A stretch of DNA of 64,000 bases from Fragilariopsis cylindrus CCMP1102 (GCA_900095095.1 FMBT01000302.1:1-64000), one strand, 5' to 3'. Shown: positions 11,064 through 22,690, numbered from the stretch's first letter. Made by a program: numbers and translations. The notes: a model not told the origin generated them from the sequence alone.

Positions 11064-14000
11064 ACAACAACTAATAAAAGATGCTAGATCTTATGGTGCA
11101 TATGTTGCTTCAAGTAGTGTTCCAATGAGTCCTACTACTACTATTTCTGACAGTTATAATGATACAAATACAAGTGGTAGTAGTATACTGAAAACACCCA
11201 ATACAATTCCAAATCAACATAATCGAATTAGCAACAGCATCAACAATAACAATAACAGTCCCAGTAGTATTAACAATATCATGATCAATGATATTCCTAC
11301 TGTAAAGTTAACACCAGGATCAGCATCAGCATCAGCAACTTTAGCTGCAATTTTTGGTGATGAAAAGGGAGTGGCAGGAGGATTAACAACATCAGCAACA
11401 AATAATGGGGATTATATTTTAGTTGGAAATTCACCATATGAAACAACCTATGATCCAAGATCATCCTATTTTTACAATAGAGTATATGGGCATTTATATA
11501 TCACCACAAAATCAATATTATTTCGTGGGAAAGCATTTGGACCGATTGGTGCGATACCATACGAACGACGATTAATATTACCTTTACGGGAAATATCCCG
11601 GACCGAATTTTATAAAACGACCAGTATTCGTATAACAATGTACGACCAAGAAAAATATATATTTAAATCATTTGAATCCACTACACGGAAACAAATTCTT
11701 AAATTAATACATAAAACAACAAAGCAAAGAGAAGAAGAACAACAACAACAACAACAACAAAATAGAGGACGTTGTATGTCCTATGACGACAGCATCGATG
11801 CAATTATTCATGATGATAATAACGATGGTGCTGATCATACCGATAGCGATAATGATAATGATTCTTATTCAGAAGGAGGAGGAGGAGGTCGAACTGAAAA
11901 ACAACGATCACGATCGGTACCTACTTTTCGATCCTTCAATAGTAGAAGTATTACTACTCCTACTACTACTACTACTTCAATGGCAGTGACAACAATTGCA
12001 ACAGCAACAGCAACAGCAACACCCCCTCGCCTTCCACTTCCATCACCGCGATCATTTGATGATGACGATAACGATGACAATCGTAATGACGATGAGGCAC
12101 ATTCACAACTTGTTGCCACAACTCCTACATCGATGAAAAGTTCAAAAACACCAAAAAGAAAATCAACTACTCATCTTCGCCATGGGAGTAGCGGGACGCC
12201 CGTGAGATCATTGCATTTATCAGTTGTTGGTGATGATGGTGATGGTGATGGTGATAGCAATGATGATAATGATGATAATGATGATGATGAATATTATGAT
12301 GTTCCTCTGACTGGTGGTGCCCATGAGAATACCGATGATACTGCCACGACTCTAGCAATGACGAAGACTCCTCAAGTACAAGGTATGAATAACAGTAATC
12401 ACACTGCTGCTGCTGCTGCTGGCAATGATGGTGATGATGATCCTGCAACTCAACCACGACGTTTGTTCGGTAGTACTGAAAATGGGGCTAGCGTGAACTC
12501 AATTGCAACATCAATGATGATGATGTCACCCCCGCGGATGATGATATCTCAACGTCGATTACCAAAAACGCCCGCCGGTAATATTGGTCCTCCTGTGAAT
12601 ACTACTACTAACAATGATGATACCAATAATGGTACCAATACAATCAGTACCGCTGCCGCTATCAACAATAATAGCCGTTCGCATCTACGGCAACCATTAC
12701 AGCTACGACAAAGATCACAACGGCAACGGACGGGGACGATGAGTATCCCTACAATTCCTACCGTTCCTACACTGAATACTCCTGAACCGACGAAATACTT
12801 AAAAAAGGCTATAGATATAGCAATGTTGAATAATATTGCATCTCGTGGCAATGTAGATATCCCGATATCCATTACAGAAATACAAGAAGAAGAAGCAGCA
12901 GCTGCAGCAGCAGCAGCGATATCATCATCAAAGGCAGCGGCAGCGGCAGCGGTAGCGGCAACGGAAAATGATCTCGCAGTACAACAAGCATGGATGGAAC
13001 GTAAGAGGGAAGGTAAAAGTAATAATGATGACAGTGAATGGAAAATTGCAGTAGGAATAACAGTACTCGAGCAATGCACGTTAGATAATTGGTTCGACTT
13101 ATTCTTTTCAGATGATGCACATTTTTCACTTCAGAACTATCAAATAAAAGATATTGGTGATAAAAATGTCAAATATGATTCATGGACCAGGAAGAAAAAG
13201 ATGAAGAGTAATGAGGATGGCGGTAATGACCACGTTAATGCTGAAGATGATGAAGGTAACAAAGAAAATATAAACGATAGTATTCCTGAATTAGAACGTA
13301 ATATAACGTTTATGCATCCAATATCAGGTAACTTGATGGACCATCTGAAGCAGAAACATTTCGACTACAAACGCTTAAAAGGTATGGTAGTTATGGTGCA
13401 ATATTAACAAATACAACAACAGTTGGTGAAAGTGTTCCTATGGGTGATTGTTTTCGTGTTGAAGATCGATGGATTATTGAATCAACACAATCAAAATTAT
13501 CCAATTCGACAAATAACAAGAATGACAAAACAAACAACGATAAATACGATTCCGTACTAGTACCTCAAGAAGCACTGACTGTGACTGTTAAATTTCGAGT
13601 TGTTTTTGTGAAACGAACAATGTTTAAAAGTATAATTACCAAGAATGTTATTAGTGAAACAAAAAAATGGTTTATTGGGTATGAAAAAATGATGAAAGTA
13701 GGTTTGAAATCGAAAGTACATACTCAAACTATTCAAAAGCGGCGGCAACTTCTTCTTGAGAACAACACGATTCAAACAACAACTACAACTAGTATGTCAT
13801 CTCGTCGATCTCAGGAAGAATGTATAGCATTATCATTACCGCCGTCGTCGAACACGATGAGTGCGGCAACAACCAGCGAAGAGAAAATTCTACCCGAGAA
13901 GCAAGATGATAATTTGACTGATTTATCGCCATCCACGGCACCGGTCGTCGTTGCTGCAAACGACGAGGACGAGAAGGTAACACTAGCAATGTCTCGTTTG

Positions 14001-14323
14001 TCAGTGCTATTAGACATTCTCGGTGCTCTCGTTCGTGGAATAATTGGACACGATACTCTCGTTGCCGACGATGGTTAGTAGTAACAAAAAGTATTGACGG
14101 TTGGTATGGTGAAAGAACGGTAGTAGCTTTAATGATGATTATGCTGCTTGCTTTATTTTTGCTCCAAATGAACTACTCCTCGATGCGTACAAGTCTTACT
14201 TATATTGAGGAACAGCTTCACAATTTACATATACAAAATGCAATCCTACTAAAACGTATCGAAGAACTTTCTTCAGTATCATTGTCATCTTCTTCTGCTG
14301 CAGCATCAGCAACGGTAGAGTAG
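10117..14323 (+). CDS. GRAM-VASt-TM protein, Lam/Aster-like sterol transporter (copy 1)
   Basis: The first ~425 residues are disordered and rich in Asp, Glu, Asn and Thr. A GRAM domain follows (about 430-540), with YGHLYITTKSILFRGKAFG and YIFKSFESTTRKQILK. After another long disordered part comes a VASt/StART-like domain, starting at WKIAVGITVLEQCTLDNWF and continuing through NITFMHPISG and VPMGDCFRVEDRWIIES. The C-terminus holds a membrane helix (MMIMLLALFLLQM) and a coiled coil (YIEEQLHNLHIQN). This order matches yeast Lam/Ltc and animal GRAMD1/Aster proteins, which are anchored in the ER and move sterol at contact sites. One missing base in an A4 run near 13377, and one in a GG near 14073, separate the frames; adding them gives a continuous protein of about 1,400 residues. 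A paralogue lies at 31-33.8 kb. Confidence 0.82.
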
Positions 14324-14850
14324 AATTTTGTGTGGTTGTGGACCGGGATTGGAATTCAATTGTGCAAAGTTTCCACGACTGAAAGAAGGAAAGAGCAGGA
14401 GTAGCTGCGACATGTACAATCCAGACACGTATATCTAACGGAGATATGAAATCGTAGTATGCATTTAATGAAACTTATGTTTCTATTATTTTTTTATGCT
14501 TCCTTGAGATAAAAAGTTTCTTATTACTATATTTACTTGTTTAGGAATATATTTAATTGATACAGTTTTGTGTAGTATCCATTCTCTTAAATGTAGTTTC
14601 TGTTAGTGTGATATCAATCTATAAAGTAGCATCACGAAAATTGGCGATAAGTACGATATACTGGATAATGTAAACTCGTCATTTTCATGAATATTTATCT
14701 GTGATCCCGCGCGCTTGATATCATTGTTGTTATTTTCTTGTTTACTTTCCCCATTTCTTTATTTGGTGGTTGCGACTGCATGCATGATCGTAGTGGTAAT
14801 GAAGGTGGTAATCAATGCCGATGACCATACTGCCGCTACTAATTTTATAA
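14324..14850. other. Convergent intergenic region
   Basis: About 530 bases lie between the ends of two convergent genes. They are AT-rich, with no frame I would defend and no clear repeat. They should contain both polyadenylation regions. Confidence 0.5.
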
Positions 14851-17446
14851 CTAAACGGCCCTCGTTGGTGGTGACGAATCAGAACGACGTCTTATCATTT
14901 TTCGTTTCTTCATTGGTGGTTTTGGTGATTCTGATGGTCCGGATGGCTTCTCAGATGCTCCCTTCTCGGATGATCCTAATGATTCAAGCACAGCCTTAGC
15001 TGTTGGTGATCCTAATAATCCAAGAATAGCCGCTGCTGTTGTTTTACTGGGAACGGAACTAGGTGGTTTCAAGGAAGACGAGAGAGGAGGATTATTGATT
15101 GCACCCTCAGCAGCAACTTGTAAGTCCAAGGAGGACGAGAAAGGAGGACTATTAATTGGACCCACCGCGGCCGCTAGTGAGTCCATAGAAGGTGAGAGAT
15201 GAGGATTATTGATTACATCCACAGCAGCAGTTTTTGATTGTGCCTCATCTTGTAATTTTTGCTCCTGTTTCTTTTTTCGTTCGTTGCTTTTTGATGATGA
15301 TCTCTTTGCAGTGATGCTTGTTCATTATTGTTCTTGTTTTTGTTCTTATCATCATCAGTGGCATTTTTGGGATGCTCCTGTTCATGCTGTTGTTGCTGAC
15401 GTTTACTTCTCAATTTCTTAATAGCTCCTCCTCTTCCTTTTCCTCCTCCGTTCGATTCTTCGATCGCTTGATGTGAACTCTCTTGCTGTTGTTTAATATC
15501 ACCCTTGTCATCAGTAGTACCATTGTTGGTTGTCGACAGTTTCTGGTGTGAAGAAGCGGGATCACTACCGCCGCCGGCAGCGGCGGTGGCAGTTATTGCA
15601 GCATCAGAAGAATTCGCCTCAACTTTTTCTTTTTCTTGATCCACTTTCATCGTTTTGCTTTCATTATTCTCTTCCTTTTCCAGAATTTGTTTTTCTTTCC
15701 TTTGCTTGTTTTTTTCCTGATTTTTTCTGTCATTCGAAGTTTTTGCTCTCATCAAAGTCTCCATCATTTGAGATCTCTTATTCATAACTACCTTAGGATG
15801 AAATGATTCGGTTATTGCTGCTGGTGGTCGTGGTGTTTTTTCTTGTGGTTTGTCTTGTTTTGGACTATCATCAACGGGTGGACCTTTTTGAGTAGACGAC
15901 GGCAACTGCCGCGTACGACGCTTAGTTCTGGCGACAATTTCGATTGCAGCAACAGTAGCAGCGGCGAATACCTCGTTGTCTTTCATCGATTTCCGAACAG
16001 TAGACTTCTCTTTATATTCGGTTTTTCCTTTTACGTTGTTGTTGTCATCTTGTTGATGTTGCTTCTTTCTTCTCTTTTGCGTGTTCGTTGCCTTGATGAT
16101 GGGAGTCGTAGTACTAGTACTAGTACTAGTAATAGTATCTTTTTCTTCTATTTGTACATTATTCTTTCTCTTTTTCCTGTTTGCCGTTTTCTTGATGATG
16201 AAGGTCTTCTCGATCTCACCGTCGTCGTTGTTGTTGGTGGAACGTGCAGCATCATCATTCTTACTATCATCATTACAACATAATTCACACGTAAGACCAT
16301 CGTCATCATTATAGTCTTAAATGCATTATTGGATCTATATTTCTGTGTTCGAATCGTAGGAAAGAACAAAAGGTCCATTAGAGTGTGTGAGAGACAAATT
16401 TACTAGATAATGAGGAGAGAATGAATAACAAACAGAATCGAATACGACTCAAATCAAATCAAATCAAATCAAATCGAATCGACTTATCGAAAAGTTGACA
16501 GTGTACGAAAAACCAACAATAAGATAACACATTACAATACCATACAATATGAGGTAATACGTACCCAATTCGGATTCGCCTGTAAAAAACTATCAACATC
16601 ATTATGATGACAATTTACAATGCAGCCTTGAAATTCACGTAAACATTTATTGTATCGTCTCATATCACGAAATCTTGCTAAATTTGTATTAAATTTTGGG
16701 TAATAATATCATAACAACTTTCTTCCTCCTCCTGCTTCTTCTTCTTGTTATCTTCCTTTTTACTATGACTACTATTAGTAAAATCTTTACGTTTTACTAT
16801 ACCATTATCTGCAGTAAAGTTATATGCATGTAACGATGCAATCTCGTGCATTAATCGTAATAAAACTGTCACCATTGGACGTCCTGTTTGTAATTTATTA
16901 CGAAATTCATCATTTAAATCTGTACGGAATCGTATATATACGCTTTTTCCTTTTGGTAATTTATATGAAAATTGTAATAATTTAATCTCTGATACAATAT
17001 CATCGTGTTGATTGAGTAATTAAACCAGTTAATAATTCAGATATTCTATCAATGGATAATACCGTACCCGTTGTGTGTGTGTTACGGTATCTCTCTTCTT
17101 CATTTTTAGTAATCTTAAATGCATCATAATTACTTGGTGCATCATCATGACATGCACGATGATAATGACGTTGTCGTAATGATAATTCTGTTGTACCTGC
17201 TGCTGCTGCTGCTGCTGATGCCGATGATGGCATTGACATTGGCATTGCTGTTGATGTGTCGCCTATACCATAATCGAAATTTAAAGCTACTATTACATTC
17301 TCTTTAATTGTGTTTAATTTATAATCCTGTTGTAGGAGAACTAAATTCAAACAATTTTTTATACCATTCTTTTCATCAGATGTAGCTGATGATGAATCAA
17401 TTACTTTAAAAAGTTCTTGTACGGGATCGGACGACACGGAATTCAT
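14851..17446 (-). CDS. Lysine-rich, probably nuclear protein, unknown family
   Basis: Exon 1 (17446-16565) carries an ordered N-terminal part: helices such as DPVQELFKVIDSSSAT, an Ala run, then KLLQFSYKLPKGKSVYIRF, RPMVTVLLRLMHEIASLHAY and ARFRDMRRYNKCLREFQGC. A 222-base intron with (CAAAT)n-like repeats ends at 16343. Exon 2 encodes a long charged tail with basic blocks (KRRKKQHQQ, RTKRRTRQL, KKRKMIRRR) and a conserved-looking piece (AAAILGLLGSPTAKAVLESL) near the C-terminus. The basic blocks suggest a nuclear protein. Four one-base frame changes are needed, near 17020, 16697, 16332 and 15304, each in a short run; the reading on either side remains coherent. I cannot assign a family. Confidence 0.55.
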
Positions 17447-18861
17447 ATTTGTTTCTTTAATCTTCTTCTTCTTCTTCTTGTTGTCGGGCGTTCCTCTGGT
17501 ACTTTTGATGGTGAAAGTAAGACTTGGAACGTTGGGGGCAAATAGATATTATTTTTGTGATAAATCGTAGAAATTTTCGGTAGTTCCGTCCTTCCTTTAT
17601 TCGTGGATCAGAGAGATTTAAAAACAACTGGGTTTGTTTTATTGGTGTGTGTAAGAAACACAAGTAAGAGATGATAACCTTCGGGTTCTTGCCTTAATAG
17701 AGCTAGAAATAAGTGTGAACGTGTTGGGGGGTGACGGAGATTACACGTTTGGTGTCAAGGATGCGAATTGTTAGATCGAGAGAAATAGATTGTTTTTGTC
17801 TTGTTGTGATTATCACAGGGAGAGACTACACTGTAGCTACTGTACACCTTTGAATGAGATATCAAATTAAAGACTTACCGTATAGTATTCGAAATAGAAA
17901 GGATAACTTACCGATAGTAGGGAAAACAAACTTTTTCTTGGTCCGGCACTTGGTATTGAATCTTGGATCGTGATTCGGTGCTACACTCGGAACAAGCCTT
18001 GGAACGCTTCTTTTTTATTTTTCTATCTTTAGGTATACGAAGTGTGGGTGTGTGGTTTGTGTGTTCATCCAGTATCTACAGAAGGATTGCGTTTGGTCTC
18101 TTTCGGTTTTAAGATAGAGGGTGTCGATCGAGGTTGTAGTTGTGATGTGACACATGTGCGTTGGGAGGTAAAAATGAGAAAATTGAAGAAAAAAATCACA
18201 AACAACGCACTGTTTGTTCCAGCTGATTGAGAATTCTTGTGCAGTATTTGTAAGAAGAAGTCTCAAAAATTAATTGTGCGTTCGACACGCGTTGAGATTT
18301 ATTAACGTGCGCGATTAAGAAACACATTTTTTTTAAATGCAATTGCACATGAAGTAGTACTGTACATACTACTTCGTAAGTAGTACAGTGCGAACCCAAT
18401 CAAATAGCGACAATCTTGCCTTAAATTCCCCGTGTTGGATCAAAGAAACAATTAGGTGTTACTACAGCTATACCGTAACACTACTAGTACGTAATAAATG
18501 TTCACGCCTAAAACTAAAGATTATTTTTGATCCTTTTTACCTAGACAGAATGTCATCTTTTGATCATTATTTTACCTTACCTACACCAAAAAATGCGAAT
18601 CAGAATTCCGATACTCTACAGCTTTTTGTATAGAAAAAGTCCCACTAATTAAATTTGGTGGACCGTTAACAATACATTTTAATAAATGATGATGATGACC
18701 TAGACGTGATTAACAATTAAACCGAGCAGTTTTGTAAAAGATTTCCGTCGCGCAAAGAGACATAAAAGGACGAAGTACTGTACATTGTATGGGATCCAGT
18801 TTATTTTATTAATACGGTAAGTTAGTGCTTATGGTATTTTAATAGAAATAATTTTTGTTCT
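17447..18861. other. Gene-free stretch between two minus-strand genes
   Basis: About 1.4 kb contains the promoter of the lysine-rich gene and the 3' flank of the helicase-associated-domain gene. It has short frames only. A compound palindrome built from AGTAGTACTGTACATACTAC lies at about 18353-18372 and is followed by CGTAAGTAGTACAG. Another AGTACTGTAC is at 18774-18783. Confidence 0.5.
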
Positions 18862-20964
18862 TTATTCATTCCTCTGTGCGAAAAAGCGATAATAATCGGT
18901 ATCTAGATCTAAATCTGAATTAGAATTTGATGATGAAGACGATATCAACAGAGATGATGATCTTTTCGCATTCGATCTCCGATTTCGGAGTACCCATTGA
19001 AAACCAAGTTTATTTAATGAATTTACTTTATATGTTGTCATGGAACACTTTTTGTTTGCCATAAAAAGTTTGTAATAAACTCGTTGATGTGCAACCCACG
19101 TACCAAGTTCTTTATTTTTACTATACATACCCGGAACTTTTGCATTACCATGCTCATGAACATAATCTGCAAGTTGTTGTCGACGGTCCTCCCAGGACAG
19201 TGTAGGAAGTTGACATTGAAATCCTAATTCATCTAATGAATTACATCTTTCTTCAGTTATATAACTTCTTTTATTTGCCTTGAAAAGTTTGTATTGTTTC
19301 CTCTGGGTAAAAACCCAATTTGCAAGTGGTTGATTCTTAGAATAAATTTTTGGAACGTGTGCATCACCATTTTGACGTAAATACTTAGCAAGCTGTTCTC
19401 GACGGTCCTCCCACGATACTGTTTCGGTACCACGTGGGTGCCATTGAAAACCAATTCTATTCAATAATTCAATTCTTTCGTATGTAATAGAACTCCTTTC
19501 ATTTGACCTGAAATGTTTGTACTGTGTCCTTTGAGTACTCACCCATGTGCCAAGTGCTTGAGATGTAGTAGACTTTTTTGGAACATTTGTATCTCCATTA
19601 TGCTGACGTGCATATTCCGATAATTCATGATACCGGTCATTCCACAGCGTAGTATTTCTTTCTCCCACTTTATACGATCTCGATGATATGCGTCGTATAG
19701 GAGTAGTAGTAAAATATGGTAATGATGCATTATTCATAATTTTACCGTCCACTACGATACGGATCCGTTTCGTTGTCATCGTCGTTCTTGATTTTTTATA
19801 TAATAATCCAGGAGTAAAATCATGATCTGTTGTATATGGCAATGATCCATCATCCATAATTTTACCGTCCATTACGATACGAATCCATCTCGTCCGCGTC
19901 CGCGTCTTCGTTGATTCTTCATTACCATAACATTCGGCAGCAGAAGAATGATGAACGAGAGGCGGTTGATGGTGATTATTTGTCATCATTCTTCTTCTCT
20001 TTTTTGTTATACATTGATCCATCATCATTACTCGTTCAGCATCAGCTTCATTGTCATCGTCGTCACTACTAGAATCAGAATCAGAATCAGAATCGGAATC
20101 ACTATTTTCATCATCGTCATCGTTACTAGAATCGTCACCAGAATCGGAATCGGAATCTTCATTAGAATCGGAATCGGAATCGTCATTAGAATCGGAATCG
20201 TCGTTAGGATCGTCATTAGAATCGTCATTAGAATCGTCATTAGAATCGTCATTAGAATCGTCATTAGAATCGTCATTAGAATCAGTTCCATGATCATCAG
20301 CATTAACATCGAAGGTACCATAACGCTTCTTCTTGTTAGTAGTGTTTGGTGGTAGTATATATATATTCTTATTCTTATTATTTTCCTTCTTGACATTCCG
20401 ATTAATACTTCGGAGACGAAGATCAATTCCGGTGGCGGCAAAGCCAGAGGCTGCGACAGCGGTAGATAATGATGATGATAATGACGAGACCATCGTCGGT
20501 ATCAAATAATAATCTTCTGCTACTGCAATATCAGCTGATCTTATTCTTCGTTGTGTTTGTTGTAGTTCTCTTCCTCCTCCTCCTCCTCCTCCTCCTCCCT
20601 CTTCTTCATCAACGTCAAAGTCATTATTAGTACCGTCAACGTCAACGTCAACGTCAACGTCAACGTCAACGTCACCATCGACTGGTTCATCAACAAGGTT
20701 AACTGATGATCTTAAAACTGATTCTTCGTTTCCTGTACTTTCCCATCGGATACGTATTGTTTTTATATTAGAAGATAAATTAGATAATAATTTATTACTA
20801 TTACTATTCATTGCTTCAAATTCCTCCAAGACAATACGATCAACAAGAATCGCTAAGTGATATGTATTAACCCAAACATAGATAATAGGAGTAGTAGGTT
20901 GCTGCCGTCGTCGTCGTGGTATGGACGAATCATTGTTTACACGTTTTACCATCGTCGCGTCCAT
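18862..20964 (-). CDS. Protein with three helicase-associated domains
   Basis: This is a single 700-residue open frame. The C-terminal ~265 residues hold three tandem helicase-associated domains of about 70 residues. Each has the pattern W-x-D-R-x3-L-x2-Y, V-P, L-G/A-x-W-V, Q-R-x2-Y-K, and ends LGFQW or similar. Examples are SWEDRREQLAKYLRQNGDA and LGTWVAHQRVYYKLFMANKK. Diatom genomes carry many such proteins without any helicase core; a DNA-binding or regulatory role is assumed but unproven. The N-terminal half is disordered, with (VD)n and repeated SNDD units encoded by 12-base minisatellites. The pair RWIRIVMDGKIMDDGSLPY and KRIRIVVDGKIMNNASLPY is an internal duplication of about 45 residues. 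There is no frame problem. Confidence 0.85.
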   Translation of the reverse strand: MDATMVKRVNNDSSIPRRRRQQPTTPIIYVWVNTYHLAILVDRIVLEEFEAMNSNSNKLLSNLSSNIKTIRIRWESTGNEESVLRSSVNLVDEPVDGDVDVDVDVDVDVDGTNNDFDVDEEEGGGGGGGGGRELQQTQRRIRSADIAVAEDYYLIPTMVSSLSSSLSTAVAASGFAATGIDLRLRSINRNVKKENNKNKNIYILPPNTTNKKKRYGTFDVNADDHGTDSNDDSNDDSNDDSNDDSNDDSNDDPNDDSDSNDDSDSDSNEDSDSDSGDDSSNDDDDENSDSDSDSDSDSSSDDDDNEADAERVMMMDQCITKKRRRMMTNNHHQPPLVHHSSAAECYGNEESTKTRTRTRWIRIVMDGKIMDDGSLPYTTDHDFTPGLLYKKSRTTMTTKRIRIVVDGKIMNNASLPYFTTTPIRRISSRSYKVGERNTTLWNDRYHELSEYARQHNGDTNVPKKSTTSQALGTWVSTQRTQYKHFRSNERSSITYERIELLNRIGFQWHPRGTETVSWEDRREQLAKYLRQNGDAHVPKIYSKNQPLANWVFTQRKQYKLFKANKRSYITEERCNSLDELGFQCQLPTLSWEDRRQQLADYVHEHGNAKVPGMYSKNKELGTWVAHQRVYYKLFMANKKCSMTTYKVNSLNKLGFQWVLRNRRSNAKRSSSLLISSSSSNSNSDLDLDTDYYRFFAQRNE
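20150..20286. repeat. Coding minisatellite (12-base SNDD unit)
   Basis: At least six consecutive copies of TCGTCATTAGAA (about 20210-20280) encode SNDD on the minus strand; related GGAATC units flank them. A second coding array, (GTCAAC)n at 20636-20672, encodes an alternating Val-Asp run. Both lie in the disordered half of the helicase-associated-domain protein. Confidence 0.9.
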
Positions 20965-21739
20965 AGTGGTACTATATTGCTACTTGTACAAGTATTGAAT
21001 ATTATTGAGTACAGTAGTTGTTGTTTTGCTGTCGTCGTCGTCGTTCGGTATAGAATCAACTAGATTGAATTGAACCAATCTTGTACGTCAATATTCTTGT
21101 ACTGTGCCTCTGTTCAACAGAGAAGTATGTACATGCATGCAGTCATTTACTTCCGTTCGTACGACATGTAAGTTATTGTTTTAAGAAAGATATGATACAA
21201 TTTTTTAGTTCTTGCTTTAACACATGATTATTGCATGCTTCTTGCTAGAGAAAAACTAACATTTATCAGAATGTGACACCCTGTTATTACACATAAAAAA
21301 TGGCGCGCTCTCGATTTGGGGGACGTCTGTCCGTATGATAGCAGTTCGACTCTTGACACGAATGAACTGTTGTTGCTAGATGAAAATTTACACGATGCTG
21401 TGCGCAAAAGAAATGCTGGCGACAGACACCGCCCAGATCCATTAATTTGATTGCTTGATTGCTTTTTACAGGCTACGGTATGACATGAAAAATATTTTTG
21501 GAATTAACTTTATGGCAAAAAAAAGAATGGCGACAACTAAATCGTCGAATATAAATTGGTCATTATGTTCGTGACAAGATTTGGAAAGTATCAAAGATCA
21601 AGTGGTCAAAGCAATTGCTGAACGTGAATCAGAATCATCTTTGGAATCGATTCAGCGTCTAACCAAAGGTATTCAAACCGAATGCAATTCCCTTGCAGGT
21701 GATTCGAGCACTTATCGAGAAGTCCACATACTTGAAAGC
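20965..21739. other. Start of gene-poor region
   Basis: This holds the upstream flank of the helicase-associated-domain gene, with a GTACAGTAG motif near 21008, then sequence I cannot assign. A plus-strand acidic frame at about 21581-21889 overlaps the reverse-transcriptase fragment antisense and is probably fortuitous. Confidence 0.4.
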
Positions 21740-22020
21740 CTAGATCTGGATAGAATCGCAGAAGATATCAAGTCGATTGATGATGAAGGCATCATCAATG
21801 AGACGGCGGTAGAATTTTACAGAATCATGTTTCATGATTTGGGTCTCTTCGTGGTAGCTATAGTATATAGTTGCATACATACAAGCTGAATTTGTACCCA
21901 TTGCTGTTCCGTTTTCTTGTATGAAGAGGCGAGTGCCAAAGGTGAAGACGTTGTATTTCATGAGACGGTCGATACTCTCCAGAATGAGAGTAGTTGGGAT
22001 TTGGCCAGCACCGCCACCAC
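21740..22020 (-). mobile_element. Reverse-transcriptase fragment of a retroelement
   Basis: The minus strand encodes a short piece of a reverse transcriptase: NVFTFGTRLFIQ, the fingers/palm segment NGTAMGTNSACMYA, and the catalytic-type motif FYRRLIDDAF, with IDD where most families have YADD or YIDD. This style (GTAMGT followed by a tyrosine-rich stretch and YRR-IDD) occurs in non-LTR or Penelope-like reverse transcriptases. Only a few hundred bases remain, so it is an old truncated relic. The family assignment is tentative. Confidence 0.6.
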
Positions 22021-22077
22021 CGCAATCATATAATATATTTTACTGCGTCTACATTGTTTCCTTGTTCTATTGAACTA

Positions 22078-22690
22078 TTCAAAATGAATACAATTTCATT
22101 GGTATAACAGAACGATTTGACGAATCAATGGTCGTATTACAAATATCAATATCTCAAGTAACGGTAATGGTGTTACAATGGGTGATGCAGTATATAATTA
22201 TATTTTTAAACCAGCTGGTGGGTACGATGACGGTCTTGGAGTAGGAGGTTGTCACAAAATACAAAAATCATTCATAACTGATCCAATGAAAGAATATTTT
22301 TCTTCATCTATATGTGCTACACCCACCAGCAACAGCAACAACAGCAACAATGGTAGCAGCAACAACAACGATCAAGCATGCTTATTCCACACGGAAGGAT
22401 CGTTTTAAATGGGACCATGCATTATGGGAAGCAGAAGCCAATCGATCATCGGATCATACTATTGATAATGCATAAGGTGGGCGTACCAAGTTCAATAAAT
22501 AACTCTTTATCTATAACACTGCAATGGAAAAAGTTAAAACTCATTGTGCACCTGAAGTAATATATCTATGAAATACAGAGATAGATGGCATGCGACATAT
22601 CAGAAGATAAAACTAATTGCCTGTTCACTGATGCTGCTTCTGCTTATGGATGTATAGACAAAATTGCTACAAAATTACACTCATACAATT
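22078..22690 (+). pseudogene. Decayed sulfotransferase-like gene, C-terminal part
   Basis: Several separate pieces in different frames read like the C-terminal half of a diatom carbohydrate-type sulfotransferase, in the right order. They are FIGITERFDESMVVLQ (the characteristic G-x-TERF-DES motif, ~22089-22137), then AGGYDDGLGVGGCHKIQKSF and DPMKEYFSSSICA, then KDRFKWDHALWEAEANRSSD, then NCLFTDAASAYGCIDKIAT near 22616-22673. No N-terminal half with the PAPS-binding loop is visible upstream. Frame changes and stops between the pieces, plus the inserted Asn/Ser run, argue for a pseudogene, although part of the decay could be the same indel error seen elsewhere in the window. Confidence 0.62.

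Noticed and set aside
20150-20286. CRISPR-like array
   Set aside because: The 12-base tandem units have no spacers and encode a repeated SNDD peptide in a eukaryotic gene.
21581-21889. Plus-strand acidic 102-codon frame
   Set aside because: It is antisense to recognisable reverse-transcriptase sequence and has no domain or signal, so it is likely fortuitous.
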